This document shows positions 23,810-31,861 of a stretch of 45,671 nucleotides of DNA, piece after piece. The stretch is from DAOTYH01 sp034435015. GTDB taxonomy: Bacteria; Chloroflexota; Anaerolineae; Aggregatilineales; UBA3940. Position 1 is the stretch's first letter. Each line of letters starts with the position of its first letter. The notes under the pieces are model-generated. The model worked only from the letters and a program-made list of their open reading frames with translations, did not search any database and was not told the DNA's origin. The DNA lies in assembly GCA_034435015.1 (NCBI GenBank), contig DAOTYH010000023.1, positions 1 through 45,671 of the forward strand, read 5' to 3'. The translations under genes and the position numbers were made by a program.

Positions 23810-25144
23810 CTAGTCCCCTTCCAGTTTGGCTTCGATGGCCTGCTGAAGCCGCTCGCGCACCTCTTCAAAGGGGATGCGCTGCATGACCGGGTCAAAGAAG
23901 CCCTGCACGACCAGCTTGACGGCCTCGTCGCGCGGAATACCCCGGCTCATGAGGTAGAATATCTCGGTCTCGTCCAGCCGCCCGACCGTCGCGCCGTGTG
24001 TACAACGCAGGTCGTTGGCCTCGATCTCCAGGCCGGGGATGCTGTCGGCACGGGCGCTACGGTCGAGGATCAGGTTGCGGTTAGCCTGATAGCCGTCCGT
24101 CTTTTGCGCCCCCGGCTCAGCCACAATCATCCCCTGCCACACGGCGCGGCTGTTGCCCTTCAGCGCCCCTTTGTAGAGCAGATCGCTGGTGGTGCTGGGG
24201 GCATGATGATTCTGCTGGGTGTCGAGGTCAAGATGCTGGTGATCATGGGTGAAGTACAGCCCCGACATGCGCCCCCACGAGCCTTCGCCGTCCAGATCGA
24301 GGGTTGAGAATATCTTGCTCAGGCGCGTCCCCATCTCACCGACTACCCAGTCAACCTGCCCACTGCGCCCGACACGCGCCCGCTGGTGGCCAAAGTTGTA
24401 CAGATGCTCGCCCCAGTTCTGGAGCGCCACATAGCGCAGGCTGGCGTTGCCGCCTACCAGCAGTTCGGTTGCGCCGATATGGAGCGCCTGCGTGTCGAGC
24501 GTCGGTGAGGCTGACTCGTGCAGGTAGGTCGCATTAGCCCCCTCCTCTAAGACAACCAGCAGATGGGTAGCCGTCATCTCAGCGCCGGGCATGTACTCCA
24601 CGCTGTGCAGTGGAAGCTCAACCGCCACGCCGCGCGGCACATACAAGAAGACCCCATGCGTCCACAGGGCGGCCCCCAGCGCCGCGAACTTATCCTCGCC
24701 GGCCTGTACCGCTCTGGTCATGAAGAAACGCTGGACGAGGTCAGGGTGCTGACGGGCGGCGGTGCTCAGATCGGTAAAAATCACCCCCTGGCGGGCGATC
24801 TCATCGGCCAGTTCGGCCCGCACCACCTTTCCCCGCACAAAGACCAGCAGTCCTCCCTGCCGCTCGCCGATCAGAGGGGCATACAGCTCGGCAGGCACAT
24901 CAGACAGGCTGGCACGGTTCATGCCGTCCAGCCGCGCGGCCTCACCCCAGTTAAGCGTGCGGATGTCGGTACGCCGCCACGGCTCATCCTGAACAGTCGG
25001 CATGGGCAGAGTCTCGGCCAGCGCCCATGCGCTCAGGCGCTTGGCACGCATCCAGTCCGGATCGTTCAACCGCTCGGAGAGGGCAATGACATCATCGCGC
25101 CTCAGCGGGATCACAGCTTCTTGCAACAATTCCTGTCTCACCAA
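23810..25144 (-). CDS. sufD: Fe-S cluster assembly protein SufD
   Basis: Scaffold subunit of 444 residues that pairs with SufB and SufC in the SufBC2D complex. The C-terminal half shows the SufBD beta-helix signature: HHAPSTTSDLLYKGAL, then NLILDRSARADSIPGLEIEANDLRCTHGATVGRLDE, with the conserved His in CTHGATVG. The SRGIPRDEA helix near the end also matches. The N-terminal region is divergent, as usual for SufD. It is last in the sufC-sufB-sufD operon, 42 bases after sufB. Confidence 0.94.
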   Translation of the reverse strand: MVRQELLQEAVIPLRRDDVIALSERLNDPDWMRAKRLSAWALAETLPMPTVQDEPWRRTDIRTLNWGEAARLDGMNRASLSDVPAELYAPLIGERQGGLLVFVRGKVVRAELADEIARQGVIFTDLSTAARQHPDLVQRFFMTRAVQAGEDKFAALGAALWTHGVFLYVPRGVAVELPLHSVEYMPGAEMTATHLLVVLEEGANATYLHESASPTLDTQALHIGATELLVGGNASLRYVALQNWGEHLYNFGHQRARVGRSGQVDWVVGEMGTRLSKIFSTLDLDGEGSWGRMSGLYFTHDHQHLDLDTQQNHHAPSTTSDLLYKGALKGNSRAVWQGMIVAEPGAQKTDGYQANRNLILDRSARADSIPGLEIEANDLRCTHGATVGRLDETEIFYLMSRGIPRDEAVKLVVQGFFDPVMQRIPFEEVRERLQQAIEAKLEGD

Positions 25145-25186
25145 CGAGTCGCCTCCCTGTTCTGACGATAGAAGTGAAAGACATCC

Positions 25187-26602
25187 CTACCCAATTGAAC
25201 CTTCCATCTGAAGCTGAACCAGCCGATTCAGCTCCATGGCATATTCCATCGGCAGTTCCTTGACCAGCGGCTCAATAAAGCCGTTGACGACCATGGCGTT
25301 GGCGTCTTCCTCGCTCAATCCGCGGCTCATCAGGTAGAAGAGCTGATCCTCGCCCACCTTGCTGACTGACGCCTCATGGCCAATCGTCACATCCTGCTCG
25401 TCAATCTCGATGTAGGGGTAGGTATCTGAGCGGCTGTACTCGTCCAGCAGGAGCGCGTCACAGACAACGTTGCTCTTCGAGCCGGTCGCGCCCTTGTACA
25501 CCTTCAGCAGGCCGCGGTAGCTGGCCCGCCCGCCGTGCATACTGATAGACTTGCTGGTGATCTTGCTGGTCGTGTTCGGCGCAACATGGACAACCTTGCC
25601 GCCGGCATCCTGAACCTGCCCCTTGCCGGCAAAGGCAATGCTCAGAATCTCGCCATGCGCACCCGGCTCCATCATATAGACCGCCGGATACTTCATGGTC
25701 ACCTTCGACCCCAGATTGGCATCCACCCATTCCATCGTGGCGTCCCGGTAGGCCACTGCCCGCTTGGTGACGAGGTTGTAAACATTGGTAGACCAGTTCT
25801 GGATGGTGGTATAACGGCAACGCGCCCCCGCCTTGACGATGATCTCCACCACAGCGCTGTGCAGGCTGTCACTGGAGTAGATAGGCGCTGTACAGCCTTC
25901 GATGTAATGGACGAACGCGCCTTCATCCACGATGATCAGCGTCCGCTCAAACTGCCCCATGTTCTTCGTGTTGATGCGGAAGTAAGCCTGAAGGGGCATC
26001 TCGACTTTGACGCCTTTGGGGACGTAGATAAACGACCCGCCCGACCACACCGCCGAGTTCAGGGCGGCGAACTTGTTGTCGGTGTAGGGGATGATAGTGC
26101 CAAAATACTCCTTGACCAGATCAGGGTGCTCCTTAAGCCCGTCATCCATGCTCAGGAAGATGACTCCTTGCCGCTCAAGGTCCTCACGAACCTTGTGGTA
26201 CACCACTTCGCTTTCGAACTGAGCGCCCGTCCCCGCTAGGAACTTGCGCTCGGCCTCTGGGATGCCCAGCCGATCAAACGTCTCTTTGATCTCCGGCGGC
26301 ACTTCGTCCCAGTCGGCACTCTCCCCCTCCGTGGCACGGACGAAGTAGTAGATGTCGTCGAAATCAATACTGCTCAGGTCAGCGCCCCACGCAGGCATGG
26401 GCTTCTGAAGGAACGCATTCAGCGCCTTCAGCCGGAACTCCCGCATCCAGTCCGGCTCGCCCTTCATCCACGAAATCTCCTGCACAATGTCGGCGTCAAG
26501 CCCTTTGCGTGCCTTGAAGACATAGTTCTCCGGCACGGCAAAGCCATACTTGGCGGCGTAGTTTTCTTTCAAGCCTTCCAGATCAACTGCTTCGTTGCTC
26601 AT
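25187..26602 (-). CDS. sufB: Fe-S cluster assembly protein SufB
   Basis: Cluster-building subunit of 471 residues. The beta-helix core contains VHYIEGCTAPIYSSDSLHSA, the conserved QNWSTNVYNLVTKRA, and the C-terminal SRSDTYPYIEIDEQDVTIGHEASVSKV. It uses sulfur from SufSU (encoded at 31.4-33.1 kb) and ATPase action of SufC. It lies 83 bases downstream of sufC and upstream of sufD. Length and all family blocks are intact. Confidence 0.97.
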   Translation of the reverse strand: MSNEAVDLEGLKENYAAKYGFAVPENYVFKARKGLDADIVQEISWMKGEPDWMREFRLKALNAFLQKPMPAWGADLSSIDFDDIYYFVRATEGESADWDEVPPEIKETFDRLGIPEAERKFLAGTGAQFESEVVYHKVREDLERQGVIFLSMDDGLKEHPDLVKEYFGTIIPYTDNKFAALNSAVWSGGSFIYVPKGVKVEMPLQAYFRINTKNMGQFERTLIIVDEGAFVHYIEGCTAPIYSSDSLHSAVVEIIVKAGARCRYTTIQNWSTNVYNLVTKRAVAYRDATMEWVDANLGSKVTMKYPAVYMMEPGAHGEILSIAFAGKGQVQDAGGKVVHVAPNTTSKITSKSISMHGGRASYRGLLKVYKGATGSKSNVVCDALLLDEYSRSDTYPYIEIDEQDVTIGHEASVSKVGEDQLFYLMSRGLSEEDANAMVVNGFIEPLVKELPMEYAMELNRLVQLQMEGSIG

Positions 26603-26685
26603 GCTGGTTTCTCCTCAATGAAAGGCCCGGCTGGCGTCCTGCCTGCCTGAGGCCCATCACGTTCGTTGATCAGCCGCCGGCGGCA

Positions 26686-27471
26686 TTAACGCCCGGCAGA
26701 CTCGTAGCCGTTCTCTCTCTCGCGTAACCAGTCGTAGCCATGCTCTTCGAGGTGCAGTGCCAGCTCAGGACCCCCGCTCTCGACGATCCGGCCTTCCATC
26801 ATAATATGAACGAACTGCGGCTTGATATAGTTGAGGATACGCTGATAGTGGGTAATGACCAGCACCCCCAGCTCCGGGCCGGCCAGCGCGTTCACGCCGG
26901 AGGCCACCACCCGCAGAGCATCAATATCCAGCCCTGAGTCGGTCTCATCCAGCACAGCGATCTTAGGCTCCAGCACGGCCATCTGAAGAATCTCGGCCCG
27001 CTTCTTCTCGCCGCCGGAGAAGCCGTCGTTCAGATAGCGCCCGGCAAAGGAATGATCCATCTGGAGAAAGTCCATCTTCTCCTTCATCATGCGGCGGAAC
27101 TCCGGGATGGACATCCCTTTATCCTCCGGGTTAAGGGCCTTGCGCTGGGCGTTGACCGCCTGCCGCAGGAAGTTCGCCAGCGTCACGCCGGGGATAGCCA
27201 CCGGATACTGGAAGGCCAAGAACAGCCCCAAATGACTGCGCTGATCCGGCTCCAGCTCCAGCAGATTCACCCCGCCCAAGAGCACCTCGCCGCCTGTCAC
27301 CTCATAGGCGGGATGCCCCATCAAGGTATAGGCCAGTGTGCTCTTGCCGGAGCCGTTCGGCCCCATCAGCGCGTGAACCTCACCCTGGCTGACTGCCAGG
27401 TTGACCCCCTTCAGGATGGGCTTGCCTTCAACGTTAACATGGAGATCACGAATTTCGAGAGCTAAGGACAT
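26686..27471 (-). CDS. sufC: Fe-S cluster assembly ATPase SufC
   Basis: ABC-type ATPase of 261 residues that drives conformational change of the SufBD scaffold. Walker A is GPNGSGKS (37-44), the signature is FSGGEKKRAEI, and Walker B ends in AVLDETDSGLD, the SufC-specific form with Thr after Glu. GAGGAGG lies about ten bases before the ATG. It is first in the sufCBD operon and its promoter shares a symmetric control region with the divergent sufR2-sufT genes. Confidence 0.97.
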   Translation of the reverse strand: MSLALEIRDLHVNVEGKPILKGVNLAVSQGEVHALMGPNGSGKSTLAYTLMGHPAYEVTGGEVLLGGVNLLELEPDQRSHLGLFLAFQYPVAIPGVTLANFLRQAVNAQRKALNPEDKGMSIPEFRRMMKEKMDFLQMDHSFAGRYLNDGFSGGEKKRAEILQMAVLEPKIAVLDETDSGLDIDALRVVASGVNALAGPELGVLVITHYQRILNYIKPQFVHIMMEGRIVESGGPELALHLEEHGYDWLRERENGYESAGR

Positions 27472-27569
27472 TGAGAAAACGCCTCCTCAGAATACTTTCG
27501 CCTCAAGGGCAGACCTGCCAACCCTGCCGTTGAACGTCTGTCCGCTGTGCGTCAAATCAATCAAGGGGG

Positions 27570-27599
27570 ATTATAACGCATCAGAAGGCTCAATGCCAA
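27570..27599 (-). promoter_or_regulatory. sufCBD promoter
   Basis: On the minus strand TTGGCA (27599-27594), an 18-base spacer and TATAAT (27575-27570). The -35 lies inside the left arm of the 27593-27630 inverted repeat. The transcript leader to the sufC ATG would be about 90 bases. Confidence 0.8.
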
Positions 27600-27630
27600 T
27601 AACAATTATAATTATCTTGGTTATTGGCAT
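27593..27630. repeat. 11-bp inverted repeat carrying both -35 boxes of the divergent suf promoters
   Basis: ATGCCAATAAC (27593-27603) and GTTATTGGCAT (27620-27630) are perfect inverted repeats with a 16-bp AT-rich spacer. Each arm holds one TTGGCA -35 element reading outward. The whole layout, -10 to -10, is symmetric about 27611.5. A regulator binding the arms would control both transcripts. Confidence 0.85.
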
Positions 27631-27653
27631 GGACTGAAACATCACGCTATACT
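27624..27653 (+). promoter_or_regulatory. sufR2-sufT promoter
   Basis: TTGGCA (27624-27629), an 18-base spacer and TATACT (27648-27653). It is the mirror image of the sufCBD promoter. Confidence 0.78.
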
Positions 27654-27656
27654 CAC

Positions 27657-27670
27657 TAGATATAAATCTA
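27657..27670. repeat. Candidate operator TAGAT-N4-ATCTA over the sufR2 start site
   Basis: Perfect palindromic arms TAGAT/ATCTA with spacer ATAA begin three bases after the -10 box, over the expected transcription start. An equivalent palindrome occurs at 36478-36491. Confidence 0.55.
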
Positions 27671-27725
27671 ACTCGTACCAAGCAGGCCGCTCAGGCGGTT
27701 TAGTGATTATCGTGAAGTGATCCGT

Positions 27726-28355
27726 ATGACATTACACAGCACACGCCAGACAGTCCTCCGCACGCTCAAGGAGCTGAGGCAGGCCACCATCAATCAACTG
27801 GCAGAGGCGGCAGGCATGAAGCCTATCACCCTGCGCCATCATTTGAACGTACTTCAGGCTGAGGGGTTAGTCACCGTTGAAGAACGGCGTCAGCCGGTCG
27901 GGCGTCCTGTTTACGTTTACTGCCTGAGCCGGCGGGCTGAGGAGCTGTTCCCGCACCCGTACCGCCTGTCGGTTGGACATATACTGGTTCAGATCAGCGA
28001 CACCCTGTCACCCGGCACACTGGATATGCTGGTCAGCCTGATCACCGACGGGCTGGTCGGGGAGATACGCCGGCAGTTCAGCGCCCTCCCCCACGAAGAC
28101 CGTCTGCCCCGCCTGCTGGAGATTCTGGAACAGGAGGGGTTCACCGCCCGTCTGCACACCGCTGATGACGGCACCCGCCTGCTGGAGTATCAATGCCCCT
28201 ACCACCCGCTGGGACGGGACTACCCGCAATTGTGCCGCATAGACGAAACTCTGATCCGCGAAGCCGCCAATGCGGCGGTTAGACGGGGGAGCTGTCTGCT
28301 GGCAGGCGACCCGTCCTGTACATTCATCCTGCCGAATGACCGCCCAGAACGTTGA
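27726..28355 (+). CDS. sufR: SufR-like iron-sulfur transcriptional regulator, paralogue 2
   Basis: Winged-helix regulator of 209 residues, divergent from sufCBD, the usual place of SufR. DNA-binding part at about 5-70 (ITLRHHLNVLQAEGLV). The C-terminal ligand set is C157-X12-C170-X19-C190-X7-C198, four cysteines fit for a [4Fe-4S] cluster. It probably represses sufCBD and itself when clusters are plentiful. The ATG at 27726 has AAGTGA five bases upstream; GTG at 27717 is an alternative. sufT follows after 13 bases in the same operon. The SufR assignment is by family motif and position. Confidence 0.88.
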   Translation: MTLHSTRQTVLRTLKELRQATINQLAEAAGMKPITLRHHLNVLQAEGLVTVEERRQPVGRPVYVYCLSRRAEELFPHPYRLSVGHILVQISDTLSPGTLDMLVSLITDGLVGEIRRQFSALPHEDRLPRLLEILEQEGFTARLHTADDGTRLLEYQCPYHPLGRDYPQLCRIDETLIREAANAAVRRGSCLLAGDPSCTFILPNDRPER

Positions 28356-28368
28356 GGAGCAAGAGACC

Positions 28369-28692
28369 ATGTCAGATGCCGCATCGGACAACAACACCGG
28401 CACCAAAGAGGATCAGGTGCGTGAGGCCCTGCGCCAGGTCTACGACCCGGAGATCGGGATGAACGTGATCGAGCTGGGTCTGATCCGCAAACTGGAGATC
28501 GGCCAACAGAACGCCCATATCGTGATGATCCTGACCACCCCCTTCTGCCCGTATGGGCCGCAACTGATGGAGCAGGTACGCTGGGTCACCCAGAAGGAAA
28601 CCGGCCTGCCCACTACCATTGAGCTGGGATCGGAGATGTGGGACCCTACCATGATGGAAGAGGGCGCCGGCGGCGACTGGGGCTTGTTCTAG
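28369..28692 (+). CDS. sufT: SufT / MIP18-family (DUF59) Fe-S maturation protein
   Basis: Protein of 107 residues of the MIP18 (DUF59) family, helping mature iron-sulfur proteins. It contains ALRQVYDPEIGMNVIELGLI and the TTPFCPYGPQL block with the conserved Cys. The start at 28369 has GAGGAG nine bases upstream; the open frame further upstream overlaps sufR2 and is not supported. Transcribed with sufR2. The 160 bases that follow, up to the methyltransferase gene, contain no clear feature beyond a weak promoter-like TTGTTT/TAGAGT pair. Confidence 0.92.
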   Translation: MSDAASDNNTGTKEDQVREALRQVYDPEIGMNVIELGLIRKLEIGQQNAHIVMILTTPFCPYGPQLMEQVRWVTQKETGLPTTIELGSEMWDPTMMEEGAGGDWGLF

Positions 28693-28854
28693 CCGTCCCG
28701 CGCCCATGTTAAAATCCGCTAAAAGTCGGCTGTACCCCTTGTTTTATGCCCTTTTTGCGGTAGAGTCATGACTATGCTGTCAACACTGTCAACCTGCCTC
28801 CCTATGCTGTGCCCCCCATCTCTTCACTGAGGAATCAGGGCGTTCTACGCTTTT

Positions 28855-29526
28855 ATGGCCGAAAATCTTGCCAATCACCCAGCCAGCTATGATCTGCTTG
28901 TCCAGCGGGCGGGGCAACACTCCTCCCGCTGTCCTGTGCCGCTGAATGCCCTCTATGACCTGTTGGGGGCACGCGAACTGCGCCGCGGCTTGTTGCGTCT
29001 GGCCTCCGGCAGGGTGCTTGAGGTGGCCGTCGGGACAGGCAGTAACCTGCCTTACTACCGCCCGGACTGCCAGATCACAGCCATTGACATTGATCCGCAG
29101 GCGCTGTCTGCCGCCGGCAGGCAGGCCGCGCGGCTGGGTCTTCAGCCCGCCCTCAGGCTGATGGACGCCCATCGGCTGGACTTTCCAGAGCGCAGTTTCG
29201 ACACCGTGGTCTCTACCTTTGGCCTGTGCGCCTTCTCCGATCCGGTAGCGGCCCTGCGTGAGATGGCCCGCGTGTGCCGCGCTGACGGGCTGATCCTACT
29301 GCTGGATCATGGCCGCAGTGACATCGCGTGGGTGGCCGGCTTGCAGGACCTACTGGCCGGACGCTGGTCAGCGTATCTGGGGCGGCACTGGAATCATGAT
29401 CTGACCCTGTTACTGCGTCAGGCCGGCCTCATCCCCCTCGCCAATCACAGTGCCTTTGGGGGCCTGATCCGGGCGCTGGAGGCAACCCCTCTGATCTACA
29501 AAACCAAGCCGGGATCGCTTGGCTGA
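28855..29526 (+). CDS. Class I SAM-dependent methyltransferase (UbiE-like)
   Basis: Methyltransferase of 223 residues. Motif I is LEVAVGTGSNLPYY, motif II contains ITAIDIDPQAL, the post-I acidic segment is MDAHRLDFPERSFD, and VVSTFGLCAFSDPVAALREMARVCR follows the Methyltransf_11 layout. This branch includes demethylmenaquinone/ubiquinone and phosphatidylethanolamine methyltransferases. Substrate is not readable. The ribosome site is weak. It lies between the suf genes and yajC, without an obvious link to either. Confidence 0.88.
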   Translation: MAENLANHPASYDLLVQRAGQHSSRCPVPLNALYDLLGARELRRGLLRLASGRVLEVAVGTGSNLPYYRPDCQITAIDIDPQALSAAGRQAARLGLQPALRLMDAHRLDFPERSFDTVVSTFGLCAFSDPVAALREMARVCRADGLILLLDHGRSDIAWVAGLQDLLAGRWSAYLGRHWNHDLTLLLRQAGLIPLANHSAFGGLIRALEATPLIYKTKPGSLG

Positions 29527-29547
29527 CGGGGAATTCTCTACTATATT
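29519..29547 (+). promoter_or_regulatory. Candidate yajC promoter
   Basis: TTGGCT (29519-29524), a 17-base spacer and TATATT (29542-29547) lie just after the methyltransferase stop codon and 80 bases before yajC. Confidence 0.55.
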
Positions 29548-29566
29548 ATCATCCATACAACCTTCA

Positions 29567-29588
29567 GGAGCGTACAGCCGTGCGCTCC
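29567..29588 (+). other. Hairpin in the yajC leader
   Basis: GGAGCGTAC pairs with GTGCGCTCC (one G-T pair) around a four-base AGCC loop. It lacks a T-run, so it is more likely a leader structure than a terminator. Confidence 0.5.
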
Positions 29589-29627
29589 GGCAGGTATTTT
29601 CCCTGACAATCCAGAAAGAGGGGTGCC

Positions 29628-29936
29628 ATGTTTGGTAACATCCTGTTCGACCTGCTGATTCTGGGTTTGTTTGCCGCGGCGCTGTACGCCTTCCTGATCC
29701 TGCCGCGCCAGCGCGAGTTCAGGCGGCGTCAACAACTTGTCCGTTCATTAGAGGTGGGCACAGAGGTACTCACCTACGGCGGGATGCTGGGGACAATCAA
29801 GCAGGTGGATTCTGAGCGCGGCACGGTGATCCTCCAGATCGCAGACGGCGTCGAGGTGCGCTTTCTGGCCGCCGCCATCATGGATAAGTTCGACGCCGAG
29901 GCAGTAGCCCAGAGCGCCCAGAAAGCCATGAAATAA
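29628..29936 (+). CDS. yajC: Preprotein translocase subunit YajC
   Basis: Small accessory subunit of the Sec translocon, 102 residues. One N-terminal membrane helix (about 5-26) is followed by the YajC pattern FLILPRQREFRRRQQLV, then GTEVLTYGGMLGTIKQVD in a cytoplasmic beta domain. No secD or secF is adjacent. The start ATG is preceded by AGAGGGG. The TrkA-N protein gene follows after 29 bases. Confidence 0.93.
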   Translation: MFGNILFDLLILGLFAAALYAFLILPRQREFRRRQQLVRSLEVGTEVLTYGGMLGTIKQVDSERGTVILQIADGVEVRFLAAAIMDKFDAEAVAQSAQKAMK

Positions 29937-29965
29937 AGCCCTCTGAGCAGGCTGGAGTTTTGCCT

Positions 29966-31066
29966 ATGGTCCCCTCAAGCCCCTCCACGTCACGGCCTGC
30001 CCGCCGGTCATACAGACGGCGTATCCGAGCCGCCCTGCGCGACACGTGGGTCATGATCCGCGAGTTCCGCGACGGGGTTCTGCTGTTCATCATCGCTATT
30101 GTGCTGGGGGCTGTCGTCTTCCAGATTCTGTGGAATCTGTCTCAGCCGGAGCGGATGTCTCTCCTCAAGTCGCTCTATGTGATATTGACGATGACCTTCT
30201 TCCAGCCGGTGATTGATTTCCCCAGAGAGTGGTTTCTTGATCTGTTCTTCTTTCTGATGCCCGTGCTGGGGCTGATCGCCCTGGCACGCGGTGCGGCAGA
30301 TTTCGCCTCACTGCTGTTCAACCGGCGGGCACGATGGACGCAATGGGAGGAAGCGGTGGCATCCACATTCAGCAATCATGTGATCGTGTGCGGGCTGGGG
30401 CGTCTGGGTATCCGGGTGGTGCGCGAGCTGGTCGCGCTGGATCAGGAAGTGGTGGTGATCGAGCAGAAGGCCGACTCGCCGCGCTTCAATGAGGTGCGCT
30501 CTTACGATGTGCCGGTGATCATAGGCGATGCCCGTGACGAGGAAGCCCTCCGCCGGGCGGGTGTTGAACGCGCCGACACGATCATCATCTGCACCAATGA
30601 CGACTTGATGAACCTCCAGATCGCCAGCCGGGTGCGTGAACTGAGCAAGACCGTCCGGCTGGTGATGCGCATGTTTGACGATCAGTTTGCCCGCAGTATG
30701 GCCGAGCGCTTCGACATCAGCACGGTGATCAGTGCCTCGATGCTGGCGGCGCCTGCCTTTGCCGGCGCGGCGCTGGGAATGGAGATCGTCCAGACCTTCC
30801 GGCTGGAAGGCCAGACGCTGGCCATGGGGCGGATCGAGGTGCAGGCCGGCTCCCTGCTGGACGGGGCTGCCATTGACTCGATCTGCCAGAAGATGCCCAA
30901 TCTGTCGGTCGTGCTCCTCGTCCGCGAGGGCAAAATGGACATCCACCCTACCCCCGAAACGGTTCTACAGGCAGGGGACATCCTGGCCATTGTGGCCTCC
31001 TTGAGCGACATCAAAACATTTGCCAGCCAGTGGAATCGCGGCAGTAAGGGGACAAGCCGGCCCTGA
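29966..31066 (+). CDS. TrkA-N/TrkA-C membrane protein, K+ channel-like without a canonical filter
   Basis: Protein of 366 residues with two membrane segments near residues 35-60 and 85-115, then an RCK (TrkA-N) domain opening with VIVCGLGRLGIRVV and a TrkA-C domain at the end. The layout is that of a two-helix potassium channel with nucleotide gating. The pore region between the helices reads LTMTFFQPVIDFPREW and has no TVGYG-type selectivity filter. Either the pore is altered or the membrane part is only an anchor. The ATG at 29966 has GGAG eight bases upstream. It ends five bases before the convergent Rieske gene. Confidence 0.85.
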   Translation: MVPSSPSTSRPARRSYRRRIRAALRDTWVMIREFRDGVLLFIIAIVLGAVVFQILWNLSQPERMSLLKSLYVILTMTFFQPVIDFPREWFLDLFFFLMPVLGLIALARGAADFASLLFNRRARWTQWEEAVASTFSNHVIVCGLGRLGIRVVRELVALDQEVVVIEQKADSPRFNEVRSYDVPVIIGDARDEEALRRAGVERADTIIICTNDDLMNLQIASRVRELSKTVRLVMRMFDDQFARSMAERFDISTVISASMLAAPAFAGAALGMEIVQTFRLEGQTLAMGRIEVQAGSLLDGAAIDSICQKMPNLSVVLLVREGKMDIHPTPETVLQAGDILAIVASLSDIKTFASQWNRGSKGTSRP

Positions 31067-31071
31067 GGGGG

Positions 31072-31383
31072 TTACCCCAGCTCGATCAAGACCGCTTCCC
31101 CTTCGACCTTGACCTCAAAGCGGCGCACCGGTGTCACAGCCGGGAAGCGCCGCACCTTCCCGTCGCGGATGTCGAAGCGTGCCCCATGGCGGGGACACTC
31201 AATCTCAAACTCGTCCAATTCGCCGTCGCCAAGCGGGCCGTCATCGTGGGTACATCGGTCCTCGATGGCATAATACGTGCCGCCCACATTAAAGATCGCA
31301 ACGAACATGCCCTCAGCCTGCACCACCTTGCGCTGACCGGGCGCCAGCTCGCCGACTGCGGCAACCTGGACCAATCGGGCCAT
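31072..31383 (-). CDS. Rieske-type [2Fe-2S] ferredoxin
   Basis: Small electron carrier of 103 residues. The cluster ligands follow C44-X-H46-X16-C63-X2-H66 (CTHDDG and CPRHG). It resembles ferredoxin components of non-haem oxygenases and the NirD family. The ATG at 31383 has AGAGAGG five bases upstream. It lies downstream of sufS and sufU, and a ferredoxin in this place recurs in Suf operons, perhaps supplying electrons for cluster assembly. That role is inferred from position. Confidence 0.92.
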   Translation of the reverse strand: MARLVQVAAVGELAPGQRKVVQAEGMFVAIFNVGGTYYAIEDRCTHDDGPLGDGELDEFEIECPRHGARFDIRDGKVRRFPAVTPVRRFEVKVEGEAVLIELG

Positions 31384-31429
31384 AGACACCTCTCTTCATG
31401 GGTAAAAAGCGCCTTGGCGGACGAGGAGG

Positions 31430-31861
31430 CTATTCTTCCTCGTCCTCGCCGGGCCATGCCGTCAGGCCGTACGCGCCTGCCTTCAGCACCTTGAGTGACA
31501 GCAGAGCGCACTTCAGACGCACCGGCCCCAGCGTGATCCCCAGCATCTCCAGCACATCCTCTTTGCTCACCGAGCGAAGCTCCTCCAGCGACTTGCCGAC
31601 CAGCGTCTCGTACAGCATCGAGGCGGAGGCCTGACTGATGGCACAGCCCTGGCCTTCCCAGCCGACCGCCTTGACCACGTTGTTCTCATCAAGCTGGATG
31701 GTCAGGTGGATGTGATCGCCGCAGACGGGGTTATCATCCTCGTAATCTATGTCGGCAGGGCTGAGAAGCCCCTTCTGGCGCGGATTCCGATAGTGGTCAA
31801 GGATCAGCTCGCGGTAGAGATCGTCCATTTTCTCTTGCCCCTTGAGACGTGGAACACTCAA
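31430..31861 (-). CDS. sufU: Sulfur-relay scaffold protein SufU
   Basis: Zinc-dependent sulfurtransferase of 143 residues that accepts persulfide from SufS for SufBCD. Ligand and catalytic residues are Cys47 and Asp49 in NPVCGDH, Cys73 in GQGCAISQAS and Cys118 in RLKCAL. The region between Cys73 and Cys118 carries the insertion that separates SufU from IscU. Its ATG overlaps the sufS stop (ATGA), so translation is coupled. An internal ATG at 31828 matches the usual N-terminus MDDLYRELI and is an alternative start. Confidence 0.94.
   Translation of the reverse strand: MSVPRLKGQEKMDDLYRELILDHYRNPRQKGLLSPADIDYEDDNPVCGDHIHLTIQLDENNVVKAVGWEGQGCAISQASASMLYETLVGKSLEELRSVSKEDVLEMLGITLGPVRLKCALLSLKVLKAGAYGLTAWPGEDEEE

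Noticed and set aside
29567..29588. Intrinsic terminator after the methyltransferase gene
   Set aside because: The hairpin is strong, but the following bases are GGCAGGTATTTTCC without a T-run directly after the stem.
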